Positions 11,555 to 20,953 of a DNA stretch of 64,000 nt are shown piece by piece. Position 1 is the first letter of the stretch. The number at the start of each line of letters is the position of its first letter. Source of the DNA: Macrostomum hystrix (Eukaryota > Platyhelminthes > Macrostomidae); contig CATNEN010000003.1 of assembly GCA_950097015.1 (NCBI GenBank), positions 6,846,001 to 6,910,000 of the forward strand, given 5' to 3'. The translations under genes and the position numbers were made by a program. The notes beneath the pieces are model-generated. The model made no database searches, was not told the DNA's origin, and worked only from the letters and a program-made list of their open reading frames with translations.

Positions 11555-14500
11555 CTAGATCTGCAAATTCCCTAGTATACTGAACACGGTGGCAAGCCTC
11601 TGCAAATAGCCTTCAAACCTCGCGGGGGGTCTGATTTGTCTGCGCGGACGGCTTGTCACTCCTTCCCTTTCTTCATTCTGTACAATGTACATGCCTCCTT
11701 CTGAGGTGGCTGTTGCCAGACCCTCAGCTGTCCCTTCGCTTTCGCTCTCCTCTTCACTGCTCGTAGCCTCAGGCTCGGTGTGTGATTCATCCTCAACTTC
11801 TATCTCAGCTCCTAGTTCCAAATCTTCTCCATTAATTTCACTTGGGTTTTCTCTAAAATGACATTGCCATTCTAATCTGTCTTCTTCCTCTTCGGATTCA
11901 TCTTCCTCTGTTAGAACAAATCTTCCCTTCTCCTTCGGCTGGCTTCCCCTAACTTTGACCTCTGTCTTCTTAGCTTTCTTCTCTGGTGCGGCCTGGCTTC
12001 CCCTAATTAATTCCTCTTGGGTTGAATTAGGCACAATAGTTATGTTGTCTCTATGGACAATCATGATATTGCCTACTAACTGTCCTTGCTCCTCTTTTTG
12101 CACTCGAAATACTACCTCTGATATTTGCTCTATTACTCTGAAGGCTGATCTCTTTTTCCTATGAAATTTGTGAGATTCCTCACTGTCCAACTGTGGATTA
12201 TTGATCAATACTAGACTTCCAACTGGGACTGTCTTAGGCAATTTGCTGTTTTTCGCAGACTCTTGTCTGTTACTGACAACCTTCTCCAATTTTCTTTTGA
12301 CAATGTCTCTCGCAATCTTCAGCCGTTCGGCATGTTCTGTCACATAAGATGGATAACTGGCGAATGACTTTGGTTGGCTGATTTGACTGTCCATAGGCAA
12401 TACTGCTTCCCGTCCAAATAACAGGTAGTGGGGAGTAAAGCCTGTGGTTTTGTTTACACTAGTGCGGACAGCAACTAATGCAGCTGGGATCATAAGGTCC
12501 CAATCACTGTGATCTTTCTCAATGAGACAAGTTACTATTGATTTAATTTGCTTGTTAAATCTCTCCACCAATCCATTGCTTTGGGCATGGTAGGGTGTTG
12601 TAAACGTATGCTTCACGTTATACATTTCGCAAAAAGCTTTGAACTGCTTGCTAGCGAATGCCTTGCCATTGTCTGTGTGTAACCACTGACATTGCCCATA
12701 CTCTGCGAAGATTCTTTCCTGTAAGATTTTGATCACAGTATCTGACTTTTGATTTCTAGTTGGGAATGCAAACGGATATCGAGTGGTGCTATCCACAATA
12801 GTTAGGACATACTTGTGCCCTCTTTTGCTCTCTTTGGATAGTGGTCCTATAAAATCGACATGCAGGCGGTGAAAAGGTTCACTTATAGGGAACGATTGCA
12901 CTGGCGCCTGAATCGGGTTTCCTCTCTTGCTTTCCAGGCACGGAATACACTCTGCGATATGAGCTTCCACTGCTTTGACCAATCCTGGTCTCCAAAATCT
13001 CTGCCTGACACGTTGAATTGTTTTATCGCGTCCCAAATGTCCTGCTAGTGGGCTATCATGCAGATCGCTGAGAACTAGCTTATCCAAGGACTGGGGCAGT
13101 ACAACTTTCCAACTGTCATCTTCGCTAATGATTAGCATCTCATTCTCTACCTTCATATCCTCAAAGGATTTCCTCATCTTCTTCAATTCTGGGCTGACAA
13201 TTTCAGGTAACTGGGGATTGTTCTCTCCTGATTTCTTCCATTCAATTAGCACTTTAATTACTGGGTCATCTCTTTGTGACGCAATAATTTGCTCTCGTTT
13301 CAATGGGCTGGGTAAGAAATCGGTCAATAACTTCTCGCACTTGCTACTTGTTGCTTGCAGCATATTCTCACTCTCAATAGGATTAAATTCTTCAGGAACT
13401 GGACTCGGAAGCGGAATGCTGGAGTCATGTTCAAGTTCACTGGGAATTCTCACCTCTCCTTGTCCTGAGATAGTAGACTGGATCCTGCTATTGGGATCTA
13501 ACGTCTTTTTCTCTCCTTCACTTAGGGCAGTCTGGGGCTGTGTCAAGCTACATGAGCTATCATTAGCCTTAACTTCCTGTCCTGACTCTTCCATTACACT
13601 GCAGCTTTGCACTATCGGCTCAATAACTTGCTCTGCTTCAGGGACATCAGCTGGTCTTCTTGACAGACTGTCAGCGTTCTGGTTCTTTGCACCGCTTCTG
13701 TGTTCTATATCGAACAAGAATTCGTTTAGGCGCTCAACCCACCGACCAAGAATTCCTTGAGCTTCTGTTTGCCTTAACAGCCAAATTATCGCCTTATGAT
13801 CCGTTCTTGCCAAAAACTTCTTGCCTAACAGGTAGAAACGGAAATGCCTCATGGCATCCACTAGGGCTAAGAGTTCTTTTCTAGTGATAGGGTAGCGTTT
13901 TTCCGACTCTTTCATAGCTCGGCTGAAATAAGCTATGGGTCTCTCTATGCCATCTGATTGGATCTGGCTAAGTACAGCGCCAATACGGCTATCACTTGCA
14001 TCGGTATCCAATACCATCTTCACCTTCTCATCATCCACAAATTCGGGATACGCTAAGACTTCAGTGGACATCATCCGGTTCTTTAGCGACTCAAACGCTT
14101 CGTCATGCTCTTTGCTCCATCTCTCTTGAAAGTTCTTAATTCCTTTCCTTGTTAGCTGGAAAAGGGGATGGGCAGCTTCTGCATAATTTTTAATGAAGCG
14201 GCTATAGTAATTACATAGACCAAGGAAACTGCGTAGCTCCTTCACATCTTTTGGCTTCGGCCAGGTCTTGATTGCTTCAATCTTCGTCTCATCCGTACGG
14301 ATACCTTCTGTACTGATCACATGTCCTAAGTACTTTAACTCTCTATGAAAAAGGTTACATTTCTTTGGCCTTAGCTTCAATCCTGCGATTATTAATCTCT
14401 TGAACACTTCCTTTAGATGGGAAAGGTGGTCATTAAAGTTCTTCGAATAGGTAACTATATCGTCTATATACGACATAGCAAATTGATGTTGAATCCCTAA

Positions 14501-16312
14501 AAGTACAAGATTCATGAGCCTCTGGAAGGTTCCTGGGGCATTGGACAAACCTTGCGCCATAACCTCATACTCAAACTGGCCTCGGGTTAAAGTAGAGAAG
14601 GCGGTCATGAACTTGTGTTCTTCCTTTATTGGCACCTGCCAATAACCAGAATTCAAATCGAGACTACTAAAATATTGACTACCAGATAAGTAGGTGAAAG
14701 TCTGATGAATGTTAGGAAGCGGATACGGAACATAGTTCACCTTCGAGTTTAACACTCTGAAATCACTTACAATCCGTATGGATCCGTCCTTTTTCGGCAC
14801 AATGACTAGTGGTGTAGAATAAGTTGAATAACTGGGCCTGATTAAATTTTTAGCCAACATGTCATCCAACTGTGTGTCGACTTGCTTTTGGAGATGGGGT
14901 GGTATTCTCCTAGTTGGGATCCTCACGGGAGTCTCATCCTTCAGTGAGATCTCATGTGTGATCAGATGGGTTAAACCCATATCCAACTCATTCTGTGAAA
15001 AAGCTTCACGATGCTCCTTCATCAATTCGATGACTGATTTCCTCTGGTCATCGGTAAGATCTTGACCAATATTAACTTCATTAATCCAGGCATCTTCCAC
15101 AGTTTGTGTCTGGTTGACTCGTCCGGTAGGTTGACTGACTATTTCCCTTTCGGCTTCGAAATATTTCAACTCACTTGCCTTCACTGGTTTGGCTAGGCCT
15201 ACCAATGTTGACTTCGACAGCTTCACCTCAACTGGATTGTTATTCACAATCTCCACAATGGCGGAACCTTCTCGCATTGTGACTAGAGTGGGAGCCATCT
15301 CGACTGTCAATTCTTTGGCTTTTACGCCTTCGCCAATCATACTCACTGTCATAGGTGTTCCAAAATTGCACTCGGCATCTCTCGCCAATCTCACTGGGAT
15401 TCTCAATGCACTATTTGCAGGAATCACTACTTTCTCCTGAGTATACACTCTGCATACTTTTACAGGTAGATGAGTGAACTGCATAGGAATGCTTGCTCCT
15501 TCATTTAGAATCAACATGCCTTTAGCAAGATGAATGCTATCACAATGTCCTAGGAAAAATTCCATTCCTAAGATATTGTCGCTCTCATGTCCACACAAAA
15601 GGAATTCTATTTCTATCTGGATGTCTCCGAATCTAACTGGAATACAACTCTCGCCTTCCAATTGTACTCTGGTTCCGTCGAAAGTAGAGACTCGCTTGTC
15701 TGTACTTCTTATCTGTTCTGGCTTAAGTAATTTTGACCAAATAGATTTGCTCAAAAAGCTGTTCCTAGCCCCTGTGTCTAGGATAAAATTAATTTCCTGA
15801 TTCTTAAATTTTCCTACAATTACAGCTTCAAATCCTTCAGGTTTAATAAGTTCTAGTTTAGAATTAGAAACAAATACTTTGCGTTTGTTCTCACGTGTCC
15901 TTGAGTATTTTCCAGATGTTGCGGCGGCTGATCTCGGTGCTGATACTTCGGAAGCTGGTTCCTCCAGGGTTGACATGCAGGGGGCTGACGCAATGGTTGC
16001 TGACACAGATGCCGCTGGGGCTAACGCAATGGGTGCTGACGCAGATGGTGCTGACGCAATGGGTGCTGACGCAGATGGTGCTGACGCAATGGGTGCTGAC
16101 GCAGATGGTGCTAACGCAATGGGTGCTGACGCAGATGGTGCTGACGCAAATGGTGCTGACGCAAATGGTGCTGATACTCGATACTTCGGCTGCTTCTGTG
16201 CATTACACAATCTCGACGACTGGGCTGGGTATCGCCGATTCTTAGAGGCCTGCGATTCGAATCGGGGTTTACTAGAGGGGCGCGGCCTCGACTCTCGTCC
16301 CTCGATATTCAG
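11555..16312 (-). CDS. pol: Retrotransposon Pol polyprotein (protease, reverse transcriptase, RNase H, integrase)
   Basis: The frame is open without interruption from the slip site at 16312-16318 to the stop at 11555, about 1585 codons. In order: a Ser/Ala/Pro repeat linker; an aspartic protease with DTGARNSFL near 15778; reverse transcriptase with SSLDLNSGYWQVP and the YIDD catalytic box near 14475; RNase H starting at DTDASDSRIGAVLSQ near 14010; a chromatin-type zinc HHCC integrase module (HLGRDKT ... CIPC) near 12995; the integrase DDE core with HVDFIGPL, HTDNGKAF and a later Glu; then an acidic tail. No start codon is needed: translation would enter from gag by -1 frameshifting. The gene order PR-RT-RH-IN places it in Ty3/gypsy (Metaviridae) and not copia. 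Confidence 0.95.
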   Translation of the reverse strand: MNIEGRESRPRPSSKPRFESQASKNRRYPAQSSRLCNAQKQPKYRVSAPFASAPFASAPSASAPIALAPSASAPIASAPSASAPIASAPSASAPIALAPAASVSATIASAPCMSTLEEPASEVSAPRSAAATSGKYSRTRENKRKVFVSNSKLELIKPEGFEAVIVGKFKNQEINFILDTGARNSFLSKSIWSKLLKPEQIRSTDKRVSTFDGTRVQLEGESCIPVRFGDIQIEIEFLLCGHESDNILGMEFFLGHCDSIHLAKGMLILNEGASIPMQFTHLPVKVCRVYTQEKVVIPANSALRIPVRLARDAECNFGTPMTVSMIGEGVKAKELTVEMAPTLVTMREGSAIVEIVNNNPVEVKLSKSTLVGLAKPVKASELKYFEAEREIVSQPTGRVNQTQTVEDAWINEVNIGQDLTDDQRKSVIELMKEHREAFSQNELDMGLTHLITHEISLKDETPVRIPTRRIPPHLQKQVDTQLDDMLAKNLIRPSYSTYSTPLVIVPKKDGSIRIVSDFRVLNSKVNYVPYPLPNIHQTFTYLSGSQYFSSLDLNSGYWQVPIKEEHKFMTAFSTLTRGQFEYEVMAQGLSNAPGTFQRLMNLVLLGIQHQFAMSYIDDIVTYSKNFNDHLSHLKEVFKRLIIAGLKLRPKKCNLFHRELKYLGHVISTEGIRTDETKIEAIKTWPKPKDVKELRSFLGLCNYYSRFIKNYAEAAHPLFQLTRKGIKNFQERWSKEHDEAFESLKNRMMSTEVLAYPEFVDDEKVKMVLDTDASDSRIGAVLSQIQSDGIERPIAYFSRAMKESEKRYPITRKELLALVDAMRHFRFYLLGKKFLARTDHKAIIWLLRQTEAQGILGRWVERLNEFLFDIEHRSGAKNQNADSLSRRPADVPEAEQVIEPIVQSCSVMEESGQEVKANDSSCSLTQPQTALSEGEKKTLDPNSRIQSTISGQGEVRIPSELEHDSSIPLPSPVPEEFNPIESENMLQATSSKCEKLLTDFLPSPLKREQIIASQRDDPVIKVLIEWKKSGENNPQLPEIVSPELKKMRKSFEDMKVENEMLIISEDDSWKVVLPQSLDKLVLSDLHDSPLAGHLGRDKTIQRVRQRFWRPGLVKAVEAHIAECIPCLESKRGNPIQAPVQSFPISEPFHRLHVDFIGPLSKESKRGHKYVLTIVDSTTRYPFAFPTRNQKSDTVIKILQERIFAEYGQCQWLHTDNGKAFASKQFKAFCEMYNVKHTFTTPYHAQSNGLVERFNKQIKSIVTCLIEKDHSDWDLMIPAALVAVRTSVNKTTGFTPHYLLFGREAVLPMDSQISQPKSFASYPSYVTEHAERLKIARDIVKRKLEKVVSNRQESAKNSKLPKTVPVGSLVLINNPQLDSEESHKFHRKKRSAFRVIEQISEVVFRVQKEEQGQLVGNIMIVHRDNITIVPNSTQEELIRGSQAAPEKKAKKTEVKVRGSQPKEKGRFVLTEEDESEEEEDRLEWQCHFRENPSEINGEDLELGAEIEVEDESHTEPEATSSEEESESEGTAEGLATATSEGGMYIVQNEEREGVTSRPRRQIRPPARFEGYLQRLATVFSILGNLQI
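15990..16185 (-). repeat. 15/30-bp tandem repeat inside pol (Ser-Ala-Pro linker)
   Basis: About a dozen 15-bp half-units of the type GGTGCTGACGCAGAT, often paired as 30-bp units, lie between the gag end and the protease. In the pol frame they encode repeats of the type SAPIA/SAPSA. All units keep the frame, so the array expanded without breaking pol. It may act as a flexible linker between Gag and protease. Confidence 0.9.
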
Positions 16313-17208
16313 TTTCCCTGATATCGGTACTGCTGCTGCTGCTGTGAGCTCTTGCAGTACTTGGCAATATGCCCAACTTTGTTACAGTTAAAACATGTCG
16401 GCGGAGGCCTCGACTGTTGCTGCGGCTTCAGGTACGTCTTCGGCTGCATGAGCGGCTGAGGTGTTACTCTCTGGCATTCAGCCTTCCTTCTTTCCTGAAT
16501 CAGGTCTTCAATCAGCTTCTTCTGCTTATTGATTTCATACTTCTGCCTCTCGATGGTCTCCTCCATCTTCTTATTCCGATCCTCGTCGAATTGCTCGTCT
16601 TTAACAACTCGAACTCCACTCTTGTGTGACATATGCCACGCTGCTTCGATGCGTCTCAACATCCTTCTAGCCTCTTGCAGGCTGGCTGGCTGTGCAAATA
16701 TTAACTTTTCCCTAGTGTCGGAAGGGATTCTCGCTCCTTTAATGAACTGCTCTACTACTTCCTCCTCCCTTTGTTCTGCATTCATATTGGGGAATGCTTG
16801 CGCGGACAACTCAATCAAGGCATCTGCGAATGAGTCAACGGGCTCATTCCTCCCTTGCATTCTACCTCTAAATTCCTCCCTAAACTCGGCTGAGCTTCCT
16901 AGTCTTCCAAACCTTTCTACAAGTCTTTCCTTCAACTCCTCATACGTTAAGTCTTCTGGCAGATTCAACCGCTGAACGGCTGCAAATGCGGTCGCGAGGT
17001 CTAGATTAGCTAACAGCTCATTCTTCCTATGTTCATCCTGTTCTAATCCTTCATTGTCGCATCTCTGATCAAATGCTTTGAGCCAAATTCTGATGTCCTG
17101 GCTAGGTGTGTACTTTTGGATCTTTACGTGTCTCATGGGTCCTAATTCTAGTCTATTTCTTAATTCTTCTGCTAACAAGCCAATAGCATCATTAATTCCT
17201 GCGGCCAT
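16309..17208 (-). CDS. gag: Retrotransposon Gag
   Basis: ATG at 17208, stop TGA at 16311-16309, 299 residues. Residues 30-190 form a helical capsid-like region (DIRIWLKAFDQRCDNEG, then ERFGRLGSSAEFREEFRGR and RNEPVDSFADALIELS), typical of the retrotransposon gag family. A basic coiled stretch follows (about 205-250). A single CCHC zinc knuckle (CFNCNKVGHIAKYC) near residue 275 is followed by a Gln run. Gag would assemble the cytoplasmic particle and bind the RNA. The stop follows directly on a slippery heptamer, so a fraction of ribosomes should continue into pol. Confidence 0.93.
   Translation of the reverse strand: MAAGINDAIGLLAEELRNRLELGPMRHVKIQKYTPSQDIRIWLKAFDQRCDNEGLEQDEHRKNELLANLDLATAFAAVQRLNLPEDLTYEELKERLVERFGRLGSSAEFREEFRGRMQGRNEPVDSFADALIELSAQAFPNMNAEQREEEVVEQFIKGARIPSDTREKLIFAQPASLQEARRMLRRIEAAWHMSHKSGVRVVKDEQFDEDRNKKMEETIERQKYEINKQKKLIEDLIQERRKAECQRVTPQPLMQPKTYLKPQQQSRPPPTCFNCNKVGHIAKYCKSSQQQQQYRYQGN
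16312..16318 (-). promoter_or_regulatory. -1 programmed ribosomal frameshift site GGGAAAC
   Basis: In the gag frame the codons read G GGA AAC TGA, the canonical X XXY YYZ slippery pattern, with the gag stop immediately after. A -1 slip enters exactly the pol frame, which has no stop from there to the protease. Eight bases downstream a GAGGG segment can pair with CCCTC across a GC-rich loop, the usual spacing for a stimulatory hairpin. I have not computed the fold. Confidence 0.8.
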
Positions 17209-17263
17209 ACCTTTATCTAACTTTCAAACTGACTGTGTGCTTTAGCTGGATTCCAATCCTTTA

Positions 17264-17275
17264 CCGCTGACACCA
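17264..17275 (-). promoter_or_regulatory. Primer binding site of the retrotransposon
   Basis: In element orientation, three bases after the 5' LTR the sequence reads TGGTGTCAGCGG. The leading TGG matches the universal tRNA 3' CCA, as in most retroelements. I cannot name the tRNA. Confidence 0.7.
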
Positions 17276-17278
17276 AGT

Positions 17279-18084
17279 TGTCGTAGGGCTCCTTACTGAT
17301 ATCCTACAGCTGCCACTAAGTTGTCGTAGGCCTCCTTCTTAACTCCCACTGCTTTCACCAATTTGTCGTAGGCTCTCTCCTCTTTGGGTTTAAATATCAC
17401 CGATACTCTTTTATTAAATATTAACAATTGCTTATTTCACACCTTGAATTAACCTTTGAAATAACTCTTAATTTCCTTTGTCTATGACTTAGTTATTCTT
17501 CATAGGCTAGCTATGTATCCTCTTATTGCATATGCATATATTGTTTAACTTGGCCAGATAGGCTGCTTTCCTTCCAAAATTGGTAGCGTTCTCACGAGTG
17601 TCCGAGCGGCAAGACACTTCTTCCTCTCCTTACTTACTCACAACTGTCTGGCTCTCTGGTTTGTTCCCAGTCTTTCAAGGCTTCCAATGGACTGAAGTTG
17701 CCCAACTTTGCACACAGTGCTATTCCACCAATCAGGATTTTACCCTCAGCTCTTTAGTTTTACACTCTACTACGGCTTTTTATAACTATCTCCTTCTTTA
17801 TTCTTTCGAATGTTCACCAACTTGTGTATTATCACAGACCTGCTTTTCTCCTTCTCTCTAAAATAATTGAATTCAAACACTTTGAGATTTATTCTCCTTT
17901 GTTTTCTCAGAACTGGGCACGGGGCACCGGTTGGGGCTTTTTGGGTTAAACTGCGTCTATATTTATAGCAAAAATTGGGGCGGTTGGTGCAACACATTAA
18001 AACAAACCAAAAATATAAAACTGAGGAAAAGCATTTGGCGGGAATTCAACTTTAAGAATATACGATAAATTTGGGCCTGCCTCA
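17279..18084 (-). repeat. 5' LTR of the retrotransposon
   Basis: An 806-bp direct copy of 9101-9906 with no difference that I can see. It should hold the element's promoter. It is followed by the ATAC target duplication at 18085-18088. Confidence 0.95.
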
Positions 18085-18088
18085 ATAC

Positions 18089-18797
18089 AATGTTCACCCG
18101 TACTTTAAGTACACATTTAAAAAAGTTACCGTATTACCTTATTAAAAATGCATTTTAAACTAACTGGAAAAAGTTATTTATTTGCTATACCAAATCTTTT
18201 TGGATAAACTTCGTTTTTAATATGTATGTAATGTATGTATATGTACTAAGCCCTAAGCCAAATTTGCATTGTAGTCGTCACGTGTCAGACTTTGACCCTT
18301 TGTATTCAAATGGCTCCTTGGCTGAGTGGGCTCCCGTTTGTATTCTATTTAATTTCGATTATAGATTCTTCAAATAGTTAGGCCTTGTCAATGTCTTAAA
18401 AGTGATGTACACAGTACATGTAACATATTTCCTTGGCTTAACTTTTTAAACACAACATTCAAGACATTTGAATAAAATAATTGAAGTATTATATAATTAT
18501 ATTTTATTGTTAAGCAGTGTAGGCCTTCTGGACTTCATTCTAGGCACATTTCCAACAGTGGCATATTATGGGCTTTCCCAATCTAATTTTTCAAACACAT
18601 TTTAACACACCTAATTACCCTAGCAAAAAAAATCAAAGGGGGACCAAGGGACAAAAAAGGAAGGCATGAAGAAGAATAAAAAGGGGAGAGAAAAAGAGAG
18701 CAATTGAGAGCAAACTAAGTTGTAAATAGAGCAAAAACTAAGTCGGACGGCGGGCTAAGATTTGGGAGGTTGCACATGTATGGTCTATGGTAGTCTA
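18089..18797. other. Intergenic, AT-rich, no gene recognised
   Basis: About 700 bases between the LTR element and the Tc1-like element. Apart from a purine-rich patch near 18640-18700 I see nothing distinctive. Confidence 0.5.
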
Positions 18798-20222
18798 TGG
18801 CCACCCCTTGTTGCACCCCAGTTTTTTGGGCACGCCTTGCAAGCAAAGTGAGATATTTTTTTAAAGCTAAATGAGAACCATATTGAAAATGAAGGGGTGG
18901 TTTTGCAAAAATACAAAATGATGTAGGCCTACTATTGGAAACTATATATTTGGAAAAGGATAGGCAGGAAAACAACAGAACAAGCAGTACAAAAATTGTT
19001 AATAATGTTATAAGCATTCAAATAAAGGGTTGCATGTTGATATGCTGAGCAAACTTTCAAGTGCAGTGGAGCTCCTAGCCTGCAATATTGTGTGGAGTAA
19101 TGATATGCAGCAATTCTCTTCCAAGCCTACATCAACATGTATAGCCAATTATCTCGTGTCATGCCTGGTGGGCAAACCTTTTCCTAAGCCACGATTGTGG
19201 GCTCTACAAGGCGACGCTTGATCTCACTCTTAAGAGCATTGTGCACCATCTCCACGGTATTCAAAAAGGGTGAGTATGCTGGTAAAATTTGCTGACAAAT
19301 AAGATCCTCAAACTGCTCAGGTATCACAATCCCTTGGTGAAAATTTGGACCATCAACAATGAGAATAACTCGTCTGCCAGGAGCATCAGCCTGTATGATG
19401 TTAGCCAGTTCCAAAATAAACTGCTTAAATCTCTCTTGTGTCTGACCACCTTGCTGCAGTGTACAGTGGACAAGACCCAGTTCAGATGACACTGCTAAGC
19501 ACATTGTCATGTTGGGACCCCTCTGCATTACCACTGTTTGTCACATAGGCTGGCCAACTCTTGCTCAACCCTGCATCCTTCTTGTCTATAGGTTGTAGCC
19601 AGTCTCAGATAAACACAGCCAGGTCATTCACAGGCAGTCCCGTCATCATCATATAGCATAGTTGTGCCTTGCTTCTATTACATCCTGGGTATTCATAGCA
19701 AGCCTCACTTTGGCATCCTTGGTGGCGAATGTCAGTCAGATAAGCATAGAGTTTGTTGCTCCAGCAATGGGGAATTCAGTGATGCCGGCTTTTGTGGCAA
19801 CTCCAAAGTCAGTTTTCTCTTCACATCCATCAGAGTAACTAGGATTTTGCTCAACTCTGCTCAAATCTACTCAACTGCATTCCAAATTTCAGCATCCATT
19901 TTTGTTGACCCCGGCTTGTGGCCACTGCATTGCAATGCATGGATCTCACCAGTAGCTGCGTAGAGACTCCATATCCGATAGGCCATCTTCTTGTTCAGTT
20001 TAAGGATTTTGGACGCAGTCAAAATTGAGTAACCATCTTTGACGGCATTGACCAGGCGCTCTCTATCCTCTATCCTATCTCTATCCTCATTGCTTGTTAA
20101 ACGCAGTTGATTTGCCATAGCCCAGCCTTTGTTTTCAATATGGTTCTCACTTGGCTTTAAAAAATTTCTCACTTTGCTTGCAAGGCATGCCCAAAAAACT
20201 GGGCTGAAGCGAGGGGTGGCCA
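18798..20222 (-). mobile_element. Tc1/mariner-superfamily DNA transposon with about 100-bp inverted repeats, decayed
   Basis: A 1425-bp element flanked by TA on both sides (18796-18797, 20223-20224). The ends are TGGCCACCCCT and AGGGGTGGCCA. The inverted repeats extend about 100 bp inward (18798-18900 against 20120-20222) with scattered mismatches; both contain CCCAGTTTTTTGGGC and CTTGCAAGCAAAGTGAGA. Size, TA duplication and transposase type all fit Tc1/mariner. The transposase frame is broken, so this copy is non-autonomous today. Confidence 0.9.
19184..20118 (-). pseudogene. Broken Tc1/mariner-type transposase
   Basis: The N-terminal part (ATG at 20118 to a stop at 19867) has a helix-turn-helix DNA-binding region (ILTASKILKLNKKMAYRIW). 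The C-terminal part (19534-19184, a different frame) has the catalytic signatures IVDGPNFHQ and LPAYSPFLNTVE. By my count 33 residues lie between the second Asp and the final Glu. The region between (19535-19866) contains frame-breaking changes and the first catalytic Asp is not evident. Known function of the family: cut-and-paste transposition into TA. Confidence 0.85.
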
Positions 20223-20224
20223 TA

Positions 20225-20953
20225 GACAATAGTTTTTTGCTATTCAGTCTCAGATTGCTTGAAAAAAGTCTCACTAAGCATGCAAAAACCAATTATTACA
20301 TCATTCCATAGGATTAGTACATCATCTGTGTTCTGCTAACATGCTGAGCTTCTAATTTTCTACCATTAAGTAACACACTTAAAGACTATTAACACCATGC
20401 CAGCACCATCATTTACTGTGGATTAAAACTCCCTTGCTGAATTTTAGCATACTTAATATTGCAGAATTTGGACACAACATTTGACGCTCATCATATCATT
20501 GTTTCCCATTGTTTCAAAATGATTTACCAATGTTTTTGCATCATTGGAAATGAAACTTTTCAGAAAACAGTTTATCAAACAATTTGGAAAGAATGCCAAA
20601 CAGATTGTTGTTGGTTTCATATATGGTGCAAAATATGGACTTATATTGGGGCCCTCAATCCTACATAGCCTACCTTTATTGTATGTGTGTTGGCCTCAGG
20701 GTTGTTAAATGTTAGGGTCCCATTGATAGAAAATTAATATGTATGTTTATTTCCTACTCTAATTTAAATAATAACTAGCTAAGACTAAATGTGGCAATGT
20801 GTTTTTTCTACTATACAGTTTATATTACTAGCTATATTTAGTTTCTAAATTTTTATAAGCATCTTTGTTTAAATTCACCATTTTATATTTACAAAATATT
20901 TCCAGATATCTGACTTTATTAATCAATAAGTCAATCCCAAAGCAGAGAAAGCC
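20225..20953. other. Intergenic region upstream of the mS25 gene
   Basis: AT-rich spacer that should contain the promoter and 5' UTR of the mS25 gene. A candidate 3' splice site (atatttccag) lies about 50 bases before the ATG and could belong to a 5' UTR intron or a spliced-leader acceptor. Nothing else is recognisable. Confidence 0.4.

Larger units (their letters stand above)
9101..18084 (-). mobile_element. Complete Ty3/gypsy-type LTR retrotransposon, recent insertion
   Basis: An 8984-bp element in minus orientation. Direct LTRs lie at 9101-9906 and 17279-18084; they have the same length and I found no difference when reading them side by side. The ends are TG...CA. The 4-bp target duplication ATAC is at 9097-9100 and 18085-18088. 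In element order: 5' LTR, primer binding site, gag, -1 frameshift, pol (protease, reverse transcriptase, RNase H, integrase, in the Ty3/gypsy order), a third ORF, polypurine tract, 3' LTR. All frames are open, so the copy looks young and potentially active. I did not assign a clade; no chromodomain is visible at the pol C-terminus. Confidence 0.95.
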
